Origin: Micromonospora sp. NBC_00389 | GTDB lineage: Bacteria; Actinomycetota; Actinomycetes; Mycobacteriales; Micromonosporaceae | Assembly (NCBI RefSeq): GCF_036059255.1 | Contig: NZ_CP107947.1 | Location: 4,402,001-4,466,000, forward strand | Direction of reading: 5' to 3' | Length of the DNA: 64,000 nucleotides | Shown: piece by piece, positions 26,198-34,866 of the stretch | How positions within the stretch are numbered: position 1 is the stretch's first letter | Layout of the letters: each line of letters opens with the position of its first letter | Made by a program: the position numbers and the translations under genes | The notes under the pieces: generated by a model | What the model was told of the DNA's origin: nothing | The model's input: the letters and a program-made list of their open reading frames with translations, nothing else | The model's database searches: none

Positions 26198-26286
26198 CTC
26201 GCGGGACGGGCCCGCGCCAAGCCGCTGGCGTCGTACCGCCGGACGGTCCCTGCCGCCGCTGCCCGTCGCCGCTGTCGGGACCGCGC

Positions 26287-27009
26287 GTGACCCGGCCGCC
26301 CCGCGTCGGCCTGGCCGCGGTCGTGTTCGACCTCGACGGCACCCTGGTCGACACGATGACGATCGCCCCCACCGTGTACGTCGACACGATCCGCGCCCTC
26401 GGCGGGCCGGAGGTCTCGCCAGCGACTGTGGTCGCTACCTGGCACATCGGGGCCACACCGTTCGTGCTTGCCCACCTCCTGGGCCGCCCCGTCTCGGCCG
26501 AAGACGTCGAGTGCTACCACCGGCACTTTGCGGCGACAGTCGCGGACGTTCGACCGTTCCCCGGCGTACCCGAACTGGCCGACGATCTCGATCGGGCCGG
26601 CTGTCAGCTCGGCATCTTCACCGCCGCCACCCGCCGGACCACGGCCCTCGTACTGGCCTCCACCGGGCTCGACCGACTGTTCCCGGTCGTCGTCTGTGGT
26701 GACGACATCGCCGAACCGAAGCCCGCACCGGAAGGCCTATTGCTGGCCTGTCAGCGCCTGGGTGTCGACGTCGCCGAAGCCGCGTACGTCGGCGACGCGG
26801 AGGTGGACCTCAAGTGTGCCGAGGCGGCCAGGTTGCTGGCCATACACGCCCGCTGGGGCATCACGTCCCCCGCACCGGCCGAGGTCATGGTGGCCCACCG
26901 GCCTGCCGACGTCCTCGAACTGCTCGCAGGACCGGCACCCGGGTCGCCGGATCACGCCACCGCCGCAGGACAGACGCACCGCACGACACCCCGAAAGGAC
27001 AACCCTTGA
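26287..27009 (+). CDS. HAD-superfamily hydrolase (phosphoglycolate-phosphatase-like)
   Basis: 240 residues. Motif I VVFDLDGTLVDT (Asp15/Asp17), motif II GIFTAATRRTT, motif III Lys in AEPKPAPEGL and motif IV YVGDAEVDLKCAEAA are all present, with a helical cap between I and II. It is a cytosolic phosphatase or related enzyme. GTG 26287 starts it. Its stop overlaps the start of the next gene (TTGA), so the two are coupled. Confidence 0.88.
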   Translation: MTRPPRVGLAAVVFDLDGTLVDTMTIAPTVYVDTIRALGGPEVSPATVVATWHIGATPFVLAHLLGRPVSAEDVECYHRHFAATVADVRPFPGVPELADDLDRAGCQLGIFTAATRRTTALVLASTGLDRLFPVVVCGDDIAEPKPAPEGLLLACQRLGVDVAEAAYVGDAEVDLKCAEAARLLAIHARWGITSPAPAEVMVAHRPADVLELLAGPAPGSPDHATAAGQTHRTTPRKDNP

Positions 27010-27440
27010 TCAGCGTCACCCCGCTTCAATCCGACGACCGCCCCACCTGGGAAGAGCTGTTCTCCGGCTACAACGCCTTCTACGGGCGCACCTGGCCGGC
27101 GGAGAACTACGACCATGCCTGGCGGGAGTTCCAGCGAGACAAGCGGATCCATGCGCTCGGCGCCCGGCTCGACGGCCGGCTTGCCGGCATCGCCCACTTC
27201 CTCGTCCACTCCAGCACAACCTCGCCCGACGTCTGCTACCTCCAGGACCTGTTTACCGCCCCGAACGCCCGAGGCAAGGGCGTCGCCCGAGCCCTGATCC
27301 GGGCCGTCGAGGAATGGGCCCGCGAGCAGGGCTGTACCCGGCTCTACTGGCACACCCAGCAGCACAACCACACCGCCCGCCGGCTATACGACCAGGTTGC
27401 GGATTTCCGCGACTTCATCGTGTACGCGATGCCGCTGTAG
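27006..27440 (+). CDS. GNAT-family N-acetyltransferase
   Basis: 144 residues with acetyl-CoA motif FTAPNARGKGVARALIRAVE and a C-terminal LYWHTQQHNHTARRLYDQV. TTG 27006 overlaps the HAD stop by 3 bp, with GAAAGGA 6 bases ahead. The two-gene unit ends 86 bp before a boundary repeat. Confidence 0.9.
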   Translation: MISVTPLQSDDRPTWEELFSGYNAFYGRTWPAENYDHAWREFQRDKRIHALGARLDGRLAGIAHFLVHSSTTSPDVCYLQDLFTAPNARGKGVARALIRAVEEWAREQGCTRLYWHTQQHNHTARRLYDQVADFRDFIVYAMPL

Positions 27441-27525
27441 CCAACGCCGGACTGCGGTCGGCGTCGCTCGCGCCCAGCGAAATCGACGGTAGGGCGTGTC
27501 AGGTAGGGACGACCCCGCAAGAGCA

Positions 27526-27582
27526 GCACCCTCTTTGCCGCTGACCGCGCCCCGCCAGCGTCCGCTCCTGCCGATGAGGCTG
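27526..27582. repeat. Cassette-boundary repeat 10 (complete, short)
   Basis: GCACCCTCTTTGCCG then CTGACCGCGCC; right core GCGTCCGCTCCTGCCG then ATGAGGCTG. It ends 4 bp before the stop codon of the leftward gene at 27587. Confidence 0.7.
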
Positions 27583-27586
27583 ATCC

Positions 27587-28099
27587 TCAATCCTTGGCCG
27601 TCTGGTGGTGGTGGCACTCGGCGAGTTGCTTCAGGTTCAGTAGCTGACGTCGAGCCATGATCAGGTCGCCGACGGACAGTCCGAGGGCGGCCCAACGGGC
27701 GGTCTGCATGACGACCTTGAGCAGCAAGCGCGTGTCGTGCTGCTGGGGCACGAGGACGTAGGACATGAAGGCGCCCATGATGGTGCCCGTCAGCTGTTTC
27801 CCCGGGTCGACCGAGACGATTCTGCCCAGCTCCCGCCCGCCAGCAGTAGTGAATCTCTCTCCGACTTGCGGCTCGGGAAGGCCTACCAGCTCTCGAGGTG
27901 AACGACGGCCAAGGTTGTCGATCCAGTCATAGGAGTATGGCGCCAGCCTCACTTGTGCAACCCACGGCCACACCACTTCGGCAGACGCCTCGACGCGCAC
28001 ACCCCGCCACGCCTGCAGCGCGGGTGAGACGACGAACTCGTCGCACGGATAGCAGCGCAATTTCTCGCTGTCGGTCACGCCCCACCGGTCACCGATCAT
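27587..28099 (-). CDS. SRPBCC-family protein
   Basis: 170 residues. VRVEASAEVVWPWVAQVRLA followed by SYDWIDNLG and VGERFTTAGGRELGRIVSVD is the pattern of actinobacterial SRPBCC/START-like proteins, which form a hydrophobic ligand pocket. The ligand is unknown. ATG 28099 is used. Confidence 0.78.
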   Translation of the reverse strand: MIGDRWGVTDSEKLRCYPCDEFVVSPALQAWRGVRVEASAEVVWPWVAQVRLAPYSYDWIDNLGRRSPRELVGLPEPQVGERFTTAGGRELGRIVSVDPGKQLTGTIMGAFMSYVLVPQQHDTRLLLKVVMQTARWAALGLSVGDLIMARRQLLNLKQLAECHHHQTAKD

Positions 28100-28121
28100 G
28101 TATCCATCCTCCACCAACGCC

Positions 28122-28152
28122 CGGCATCCGGATCTGCCGCCGACCGTGCGCG
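28122..28152. repeat. Cassette-boundary repeat 11 (left arm)
   Basis: GGCATCCGGATCTGCCG then CCGACCGTGCGCG. The next leftward gene ends at 28176, so a shortened right side may be included in its 3' end. Confidence 0.65.
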
Positions 28153-28175
28153 TGGCTGTTGGTCGACTGTCACCG

Positions 28176-28610
28176 CTACGCGGGTTCCTCTGCCGTGCTG
28201 CCGTACAGGGTGGCGAGGACACGATGCCGCAAGATCTCGTACTGCTGGCGACATCGCCGGGGAGGGCCGGGCGGGCGCTGCTGCACCTGACCGCCGACAA
28301 CGACTTCCTGCAGGTAGAACTGATCAGCGGTGAGGTCGACGTCGCGGCCGTCGGGTAACCGATTCCAATAGTGGTAGCCGACCTTGGCGTCTCTGGCGAA
28401 GACTTCACCGAGGATCAGTTCTCCGCCGAGCAGGTCCTGAATGATCAGTGCGGTCACTCCGCATTGACCACGGGCTGCGTTGTCTGGATGCCAGTCCTGC
28501 ACATCATGCGGGTCGCAGGTATCCGCTCCCCAGCCGGCCCGCATTATCGGCTGCAGCAATTCCAGGCTAATCAAGAGCGGGTCTGTTCGCTTGTCGCCTC
28601 CGGACGTCAC
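28176..28610 (-). CDS. YunG-like family protein
   Basis: 144 residues: WGADTCDPHDVQDWHPDNAA, RGQCGVTALIIQDLLGGELI, GYHYWNRLPDGRDVDLTADQ and RPPGPPRRCRQQYEILRHRV. The Cys in RGQC and the HYWN segment are the conserved core of the YunG/DUF family; biochemical role unknown. GTG 28610 is the longest start. Confidence 0.7.
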   Translation of the reverse strand: MTSGGDKRTDPLLISLELLQPIMRAGWGADTCDPHDVQDWHPDNAARGQCGVTALIIQDLLGGELILGEVFARDAKVGYHYWNRLPDGRDVDLTADQFYLQEVVVGGQVQQRPPGPPRRCRQQYEILRHRVLATLYGSTAEEPA

Positions 28611-28699
28611 CCAAGCAGAGTGAGCCCTCGACCGGGTCGAGGGTCAAGTAAACCTCGGGCCACGGGTTTCCCGGTTGGCCGAAGAGCGCCACCGCCGGG

Positions 28700-28788
28700 C
28701 GTACTCAACGGCCGCGATCCGCGCGTGGCGGAGCGTGACGGCGACCGCTACCGCTCGGCATCCTGATCTGCCGATGTGCGTGCACGGA
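28700..28788. repeat. Cassette-boundary repeat 12 (rearranged)
   Basis: Left side GGCCGCGATCCGCGCG; right side GGCATCCTGATCTGCCG joined to ATGTGCGTGC. The right core is of the left type (GCATCC, GATCTGCCG) fused to a right-type tail, suggesting recombination between repeats. Confidence 0.65.
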
Positions 28789-29016
28789 CTCATGCTGTCG
28801 ATCGCACGCATCGACGTTCACGCAGCCCCGCTCGTCGGGGTGGCGGCCGAGGGGGTGCTGTGGGCGTTGCGGGGCGCTGCGCCACAGCCGATAGGTCGTG
28901 GGTTTGGGCGCGGACTGTAGTCGGTCGGCTAACCTCCGTCTTTCGCTTGGCCGCTGATTCATAGTGGCTCCTCGATGGCCAGGCGTTGTGTGCTGTGCAT
29001 CGGTTCGCTGGCATGT

Positions 29017-29042
29017 TGAAGGCCCGGCGCGGGGCCGGGTTC
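29017..29042 (-). terminator. Hairpin downstream of the IS1380 transposase
   Basis: CCCGGCCCCGCGCCGGGCC on the minus strand forms a GC-rich stem about 40 bp after the transposase stop and is followed by TTCAAC. It is a plausible terminator with no true U-tract. Confidence 0.45.
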
Positions 29043-29076
29043 CTCCGTGCGTTGGTCGGGGTGTGAGGCCGTGGGG

Positions 29077-30474
29077 TCAGCCGGCGGGCTGGGGTAGCGC
29101 CGCGAGGCGGTTGAATGCGCTGGTCAGTTCGTTGGTCCAGGGCCAGTTCGCGGCGATGGCGAGGCGGGTCTGTCGGGCGGTGCGGGTGATGCGGGCCGCG
29201 ACGTGCAGCAGCCGGTAACGCAGTTTCTTCGGCTCGGCTGCGGCGAGGTCACCGTCCAGGAGCAGGGTCTGGGTCCAGGCGAGTAGGTCGATGCCGGTCA
29301 GGGCCAGTTGCAGCCAGGCCTGGTTGATCGCGAAGACGCGGGACGGGAACCGGCCGAAGCCGGTGTTTTTGCCGCAGCGGATGCGGTCCTCGACCCGGGC
29401 GTGGCCGCGGTGGCGGGCCTCGAGGAACTGGATGCTGCCGTGCCCGGGCGGAGTGTCGGTGGCGACGACCTGGTGCCGCCAGCCTTCGATGGTGTCGAAC
29501 AGCGACAGTTGGGCGCCGGGGTGCGGGCGTTCCCGGCGGACCAGGAACCGGGTGCCCTCGGGCCAGCCGGCTGCGTCGAACAGGCCGGTGATCTCACAGA
29601 CCTCGGCGTGTTCCCGCAGGTCACCACCAGCATCGACGGCGGGACACCAGTCGGTTGCGGCGCGGATCGCTTGCCGCAGCGGCTCGGTGATCGCGGCGCC
29701 GACGGAGAACCGGATGTCCAGGTGCTGCCGGCGCAGACCACGGAGGTGGGCGAGGAAGCCGTGACTGGAACCGGCCGAATCGGAGCGGAGCAGGATCGGG
29801 GTGCCGTGCCGGTGGGCATCGGGGATCTGGGCGAGGGCCTGGTCGAGGACGGTGATGTGGTCGGCGGTGGTGTTCGATCCGGCCCGACCCTCGCGTAGCA
29901 GCCCGGACAGTGCTTCCCCGGTGTTGTCCAGGAAACAGAACAACGGGTGGAAGCCGAAGGTCTTCTTCCAGGTGCGGGTCGCGGATTCCTTCTCGGAGTG
30001 GCAGATCACGATCGTCGCGTCGATGTCCAGGACCAGGCCGTCGACCGGGCGGCCGGCCGCGGTCACCTGCGGCAGGTCGCCGCGGGTCTCGGCGTGCTGG
30101 GCCCAGGCGACCTCACGAGCATGGGCCCGCGCGGCACGTAGTTCGGCCAGCATCGGCTCGTCCAGCTGCGACAACAGCCGCCACGCTGTCGGATCCGAGG
30201 CGACCGGCCCGAACAAGCCGGGCTGGTCACGCAGCACCGCCAGATCCGCGATGGCCTCACCGCCGTCGGCCAGCATCACCGCCACATCCACGGCGATCCG
30301 ACCCGGGTCGTGTCCGCCCTGCCGTTGCCGCAGGCCGGCCAGTGCCTGACTGAAGGCGCTGGTCAGGCCGGTCGTATCGGCAAGATCGGCGAGTAGTCGG
30401 GCACCGGCGTGACCGACCACGCCTCGCCCGTCCCCGGTCACCATGATCTTCGGACGTGTTCCGGTAGCCTTCAC
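29077..30474 (-). CDS. IS1380-family transposase
   Basis: 465 residues. VLDIDATIVICHSEKESATR then TWKKTFGFHPLFCFLDNTG is the hallmark IS1380 DDE segment; ILLRSDSAGSSHGFLAHLRG holds the second Asp and VEDRIRCGKNTGFGRFPSR follows before the conserved C-terminus. The frame is intact. I could not fix the terminal repeats; AAGTGCCTTC appears twice in opposite orientations near 30481 and 30538, which may mark the 5' end. Confidence 0.9.
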   Translation of the reverse strand: MKATGTRPKIMVTGDGRGVVGHAGARLLADLADTTGLTSAFSQALAGLRQRQGGHDPGRIAVDVAVMLADGGEAIADLAVLRDQPGLFGPVASDPTAWRLLSQLDEPMLAELRAARAHAREVAWAQHAETRGDLPQVTAAGRPVDGLVLDIDATIVICHSEKESATRTWKKTFGFHPLFCFLDNTGEALSGLLREGRAGSNTTADHITVLDQALAQIPDAHRHGTPILLRSDSAGSSHGFLAHLRGLRRQHLDIRFSVGAAITEPLRQAIRAATDWCPAVDAGGDLREHAEVCEITGLFDAAGWPEGTRFLVRRERPHPGAQLSLFDTIEGWRHQVVATDTPPGHGSIQFLEARHRGHARVEDRIRCGKNTGFGRFPSRVFAINQAWLQLALTGIDLLAWTQTLLLDGDLAAAEPKKLRYRLLHVAARITRTARQTRLAIAANWPWTNELTSAFNRLAALPQPAG

Positions 30475-30594
30475 CCAGCAAGTGCCTTCCGTGACAGGAA
30501 CATGGGACCTTCGACAAGCCCTATTTTCCCTGATCAGAAGGCACTTCTTTGTTTCCTGCCCAGCCCGTGGACAGCCCTTAACGAAGGGCCGAGG

Positions 30595-32406
30595 CTAACT
30601 CGCGACTTCGCCGGCCCTGCCGCTCTGGGACCCTAGCCGTACCGCAGCGCTATCGGTGGGCAGCCCGATCGGCGGCACTGACCATTCGTCAACGAGCTCG
30701 AAGTCGACCGTGCCGCCAGAGAACGTCGCGCGGTGGAAGTGGACCGTGCCGCCAGTGAACAACGCGTACGGGAAGTCGACCGTGCCGCCAGAAAACGTCG
30801 CACCGTGGAAGTCGACCGTGCCGTCGGAGAACGTCGCCTCGTAGAACGTGACCGTGCCGGCAGAGAACCTCGCGTACCGGAAGTCAACCGTGCCGCCAGT
30901 GAACAACGCGTACGGGAAGTCGACCGTGCCGCCAGAAAACGTCGCACCGTGGAAGTCGACCGTGCCGCCGGAGAACGTCGCCTCGTAGAACGTGACCGTG
31001 CCGCCGGAGAACGTCGCGTCGTGGAGGTCGACCGCGCCGCCGGAGAACGTCGCCTCGCGGAAGAGGGCCGCGCCGCCGGAGAACGTCGCGTCGTGGAAGT
31101 CCACCGTGCCGCCGGAGAACGTCGCACCGTGGAAGGTGACCGTGCCGCCGGAGAACGTCGCCTCGCGGAAGGTGACCGCGCCGCCGGAGAACGTCGCCTC
31201 GCGGAAGGTGACCGTGCCGCCGGAGAACGTCGCCTCGCGGAAGGTGACCGCGCCGCTGGAGAACGTTGCGCCGTGGAAGTTGACGCTGCCACCGGAGAGC
31301 GTCGTGCCGTCAAAGTCGAGCGTCGTGCCGTTGGCGATGTCGATACCGCTGAGATTGCCGCCATGAAACTCGGCGCCGGCGAAGTCGAACTGGTGTCCGT
31401 GCCATCGCTCAACATCGCCCCGCTTCCCAGGCCGGAGATGGTCACGAATCACACGGATGATCGTGTGCCGTACCTGCCGTTCCTCAGCGATCTCCCGTGC
31501 GGTCACGACCGAGGCGGCGACCGTGCCGTCCTCGGGCTGCGGAGATTCCGCCTCGGCCGGTTCCTGAGGCGGCGGCAGTTCCGGCCACGGCATCCGGATG
31601 TAGGCGCACAGCACGTCGATGCACGTCTGCCGACCTTCGCGCCAATCATCCGCAAGGCCGGCGAGCGCATGCACGCCCGCCAGCCGGACGGCAGCCTTGT
31701 CCGAGCCGAGCTGATCAGCGGCCTTGCCGAAGCGTTCGTTGTACAGCTTCGTGTCTTCCCGATGCTCGGCCGCCTCGCCCTGATCCTGCTTGCGATACGC
31801 GACCGTCAATGCCACCACCGCGCCGACCCCGGCCACCACCGACAACACAATCTTCATCGCGTCGAACGTGTTCGCCACCGTCCACGCCGCCGCACCCGGC
31901 GCCGTCGGCAACGGCTCAAGCCTCGGAGGGCCCAGCGCCCACCACAGCAGCGCTCCCATCCCGACCGCGATTGCGACCGACAGCACCAGCAACCCGCCGA
32001 CGTGCGCCCAAAGTGGCAACCAGACCATCGTCGGCACCCGCCGATCCCGCCGGACCGACTCCGGCCACCGGCGCCGGTGCAGTGTCCGTATCGCCCACCA
32101 GATCAGGACGAGCGCACCGCCACCGAGCAGTAGCCCCGGCGGCCAGTGCCGGCATGCCCACGTGATCGCGGTCCGCCCGACTGCACCCCACCAGCTCGGT
32201 GCGACCGCGACCGCCCCGACCGCGAGCAGGAGCGCGCTGAACGGCAACAGCCATCGTCCCGAGCGCGCCTTAAACCCATCCCATAGTCCACGCAGCCACG
32301 TACCCGCCGTTGCTGACCATCGACGCGTCATGTTGTCCATTGCACCGAGGTCCGACAACATCCGGCTCCCCCAAGTGGGCGAGGGCGTAGGAAGTCGTTC
32401 GGACAT
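30595..32406 (-). CDS. Membrane protein with C-terminal 12-residue repeats (pentapeptide-like)
   Basis: 603 residues. Four hydrophobic helices occupy roughly 50-210 (WLLPFSALLLAVGAVAVAP; PGLLLGGGALVLIWWAI; GGLLVLSVAIAVGMGALLWW; AMKIVLSVVAGVGAVVALTV). A cytosolic helical linker (RKQDQGEAAEHREDTKLYNE, GVHALAGLADDWREGRQTC) follows; this linker is common before pentapeptide repeats in actinobacteria. The C-terminal ~190 residues are about 16 copies of a 12-residue unit close to HGATFSGGTVDF, expected to form a regular beta helix. Possible roles are scaffolding or DNA mimicry; none can be assigned. Confidence 0.8.
   Translation of the reverse strand: MSERLPTPSPTWGSRMLSDLGAMDNMTRRWSATAGTWLRGLWDGFKARSGRWLLPFSALLLAVGAVAVAPSWWGAVGRTAITWACRHWPPGLLLGGGALVLIWWAIRTLHRRRWPESVRRDRRVPTMVWLPLWAHVGGLLVLSVAIAVGMGALLWWALGPPRLEPLPTAPGAAAWTVANTFDAMKIVLSVVAGVGAVVALTVAYRKQDQGEAAEHREDTKLYNERFGKAADQLGSDKAAVRLAGVHALAGLADDWREGRQTCIDVLCAYIRMPWPELPPPQEPAEAESPQPEDGTVAASVVTAREIAEERQVRHTIIRVIRDHLRPGKRGDVERWHGHQFDFAGAEFHGGNLSGIDIANGTTLDFDGTTLSGGSVNFHGATFSSGAVTFREATFSGGTVTFREATFSGGAVTFREATFSGGTVTFHGATFSGGTVDFHDATFSGGAALFREATFSGGAVDLHDATFSGGTVTFYEATFSGGTVDFHGATFSGGTVDFPYALFTGGTVDFRYARFSAGTVTFYEATFSDGTVDFHGATFSGGTVDFPYALFTGGTVHFHRATFSGGTVDFELVDEWSVPPIGLPTDSAAVRLGSQSGRAGEVAS
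30694..31300. repeat. About 16 tandem 36-bp coding repeats
   Basis: The repeats encode the 12-residue units of the membrane protein. A block near 30750-30828 is repeated almost exactly near 30889-30967, showing a recent internal duplication of several units. Confidence 0.85.
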
Positions 32407-32517
32407 TACGCGGACAGAACTTGCTCGAACCTTCCGCTGCAGGTCATTGCCACTTGACGCATGGGCTGTAAATCCGTCGCCGCTCGCTCGCCACCCAGCT
32501 GCCAGCTCATCGATCTT

Positions 32518-32562
32518 GGCATCCGGATCTGCCGCGATCCGCGCCTGCCGATGCCGTGGTTA
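32518..32562. repeat. Cassette-boundary repeat 13 (collapsed)
   Basis: GGCATCCGGATCTGCCG then CGATCCGCG, followed at once by CCTGCCGATGCCGTGG. The loop and most of the right core are missing. Confidence 0.6.
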
Positions 32563-32674
32563 GGTCACTCCCTGTAGGGGCTCGGCGGGTTTGGCGTCGT
32601 TCTACTTCTTGTGCGTACGTGGAACGCAGGGGCGTTCCCGGATCCACGAGCTAGATGAACGTGACCTGGCTGAG

Positions 32675-33331
32675 TCAGAACAAGCCAAGCTGCCCCGGCA
32701 TCGGCTCATCCGGACGGACCGCCGAGGGCGCCCGGAGCTCTCGGGCCGCTATGACAATCGGGTGATCCGCTTCCTCGGCGTCTTCTAGCCAGGCCAGCAT
32801 CGGCCGGAACCGATCGCCCCGCTCGTTGATCGGCCGATAGCTGATGTCCGCCGCTGCAGCCTGCAACGACCGCAAGAGCGCGTCGTCGACTGGCGGCAGC
32901 CCGAGAGCCTCCCGCAGGCGATTACGGTCGTCGTCGAGTTCCGGCCAGTCCCTGCGGATCTCGTCGGCGGCGCGGGCGAGGAAGTCACACAGGACCCGGC
33001 CGTCGTCCTCGTCGACGGGGAACGCGGTGGCGTCGTGCAGGCTGGAGACGCCGACGACGAGGGTCAGCGCGTCTCGAAGACTCGTAGCGACCAGGCCCCC
33101 CTCGCCCTCCGAGCCGACATAGAGCACCGGCCGCACGGCGCCCGCACCGACCAGTAAGAAGGATCCACCGGATCCGTCGTCGGCGATCGTCGCCAGTGGC
33201 TCGCCGCCGGGCAGGGTCACCGGCTCGATCGGTCCGTCGGCGGCACGGGCGACCTTGAAGTCGAAGAGGGTAAGCAGGTCGGCCATCCACCGAGTGCCAT
33301 GGATTATGTCGAGCAGTTCACGGTCCGTCAC
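32675..33331 (-). CDS. Hypothetical protein, SMI1/SUKH-like composition
   Basis: 218 residues: MTDRELLDIIHGTRWMADLL, EPLATIADDGSGGSFLLVGA, VLYVGSEGEGGLVATSLRDA and a helical C-terminus. The DDGSGG plus short-strand pattern resembles SUKH/immunity-type proteins, but I am not certain of the family. It carries no toxin or membrane segment. Confidence 0.7.
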   Translation of the reverse strand: MTDRELLDIIHGTRWMADLLTLFDFKVARAADGPIEPVTLPGGEPLATIADDGSGGSFLLVGAGAVRPVLYVGSEGEGGLVATSLRDALTLVVGVSSLHDATAFPVDEDDGRVLCDFLARAADEIRRDWPELDDDRNRLREALGLPPVDDALLRSLQAAAADISYRPINERGDRFRPMLAWLEDAEEADHPIVIAARELRAPSAVRPDEPMPGQLGLF

Positions 33332-33767
33332 GGTGTCTTGAATACCAGGGCCCCGTCGCCGCGCAAGCCCTGTACCGGCAAGTCACCCCGTGTTCCAAGC
33401 GCCTGCGCCGGATCGTTCGGAACGGACAGGTGTGCAGCGGCCCAAACTGGGCCTCAATCGGGTTCGCCTAGGACGTGCCGGTCCTGGCCGTCCTCGCACT
33501 CGCGTAGGAAGACCGGCATCGGGGCGGAGGCCGGGGTTGCCCTGATCCCGCCAGGCTGCGAGGTGGCTATCTCGCTCGCCGCGAAATGCGGGTCGGCGGG
33601 ATACTGCAGCCTGTATCAAATAACGGATCACCGGAGACGGTCACTGCCTCGTTCGCACGCCAATGGTGACGGGCGCTGATGACCAATGCGTGCGCTCTGG
33701 TGGAGGACGCGGATGTTCTGGCAGCACACGGCAGTATGGGCCGGGCCCAAGCATTGCTAGTCCTGCG
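33332..33767. other. Stretch without a confident gene
   Basis: 436 bp. A reverse-strand frame ending about 33465 reads PASAPMPVFLRECEDGQDRH then VLGEPD and a stop and could be a decayed C-terminus. Nothing else is convincing. Confidence 0.4.
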
Positions 33768-34022
33768 ATGGAGGAGCTGGCCAAGGCCCGCTGGCTGTAC
33801 GAGGCCGCGGAGTACCAGTGGAGCCGGCCGCTGGGCCTGTACGGGCTGGAGCCCCAGCCGGCTGGCGACATTGTGGTTCCCGAGCAGTTGCGCAACCGGC
33901 GTCTGCCCCATCTGACCAAGTTGCAGACCGTCGAGCAGTACGCCTCAGGGCTGGGCGGCTTCAACGTTGTCGCAGCATCAGCGAAACGACTTCCACCGCC
34001 GCACGGATCTGCCGCATCGTAG
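33768..34022 (+). CDS. Small hypothetical protein, possibly a fragment
   Basis: 84 residues: MEELAKARWLYEAAEYQWSR, GLYGLEPQPAGDIVVPEQLR and LTKLQTVEQYASGLGGFNVV. Coding character is fair up to GGFNVVAASAKR. The last residues (HGSAAS) are read through a boundary-repeat arm, so the original end may have been lost. Confidence 0.45.
   Translation: MEELAKARWLYEAAEYQWSRPLGLYGLEPQPAGDIVVPEQLRNRRLPHLTKLQTVEQYASGLGGFNVVAASAKRLPPPHGSAAS
33998..34020. repeat. Cassette-boundary repeat 14 (left core)
   Basis: GCCGCACGGATCTGCCG then CATCG. It overlaps the 3' end of the preceding small gene. Confidence 0.55.
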
Positions 34023-34092
34023 GTCAGGGACCTCGACTAGCTGTCCGATACGGCTCTCGATCAAAGCTGGTGGCCTGGATACGCTGCGCCTC

Positions 34093-34712
34093 ATGCCCTA
34101 CGTGCCGGATCTCAATGCGGTGTTGGCCACCGGGTATCGCGCCGAGTGCGATGGGGTCACCTACCGTGTCGAGCCGTACGAACTCGGGCCGGTGGTGCTG
34201 CCGACCGGCAAGATCGTGGGGTGCGATCCGCTGGTAGCGCACACCACGCCGTTCGTTGACTCGGTGGCCCCCGGCCGGTACCCACTGTGGGCTTGGGTGG
34301 CGGGGTTGGACGCCGACGGCGGCGAGTGGCAGCGACGGATCACCGCCCTGCAGTTGACGGTTGACGACTCGCCGGCTGCTCCCAGGCCAGGACATCGCCT
34401 CACTCGGTGACGAGGACTTCTTCGGGTACGCGGTCGATGCGGGTACCGGGACGCTGGCCGACCAAGTCCCCATCGAAGCATTACGCGAGTGGGACTTCGA
34501 GAGGGTCGACGAGGTTTTCATTCCGGCGCAGGTCCCGGAACACCCGATCGACGCCGTCGTCACCGCGGTAGTAGAGGAACAGACCGGAGCCAACGTGTAC
34601 GTCGTCGGTTCGGGATGGGGCGACGGCGTATATGCAACCTACGTAGGTCGCACCGCCGAAGGGCGCATCGCCAGTTTCGTTACCGACTTCCGCCATCGTG
34701 CCGCCCGAATAG
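34093..34712 (+). pseudogene. DUF4241-type protein, frameshifted
   Basis: The first frame from ATG 34093 reads GPVVLPTGKIVGCDPLVAHT and PGRYPLWAWVAGLDADGGEW, then ITALQLTVDDSPAA. It then drifts off and the family resumes in another frame (GQDIASLGDEDFFGYAVDAG, EEQTGANVYVVGSGWGDGVY). A second shift near 34692 would give the natural end SFVTDF-AIVPPE and a stop at 34712. Two lesions in one gene suggest decay rather than sequencing error. Confidence 0.7.
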
Positions 34713-34835
34713 CCTTCCACGGTAGCGCCCCGAGGCGACGAGCTCACCGGCACGTGCCAACCAAGATTGGGCGTACGCACATGCCGCTGTCGCGCGGTCC
34801 TACCCACGAGTGAGCGCCAGGGTCCCACGCGGCCG

Positions 34836-34863
34836 GCACCCGATCGTGCCGAGAAGAGTGCGC
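34836..34863. repeat. Cassette-boundary repeat 15 (right core)
   Basis: GGCACCCGATCGTGCCG then AGAAGAGTGCGC. It ends 4 bp before the stop codon of the leftward pseudogene at 34867. Confidence 0.65.
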
Positions 34864-34866
34864 CGC

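Larger units (their letters stand above)
28611..29076. other. Gene-free stretch with a boundary repeat
   Basis: Apart from the repeat at 28700-28788 I see no reliable gene. A reverse-strand stretch near 28800-28910 (YRLWRSAPQRPQHPLGRHPD) may be a decayed fragment. Confidence 0.5.

Noticed and set aside
30694..31300. Regular repeats that could be taken for a CRISPR array
   Set aside because: The 36-bp units are contiguous with no unique spacers, translate as 12-residue protein repeats, and no cas genes are near.
30733..32133. 466-residue forward frame with ERR repeats
   Set aside because: It is the antisense reading of the 36-bp coding repeats of the membrane protein.
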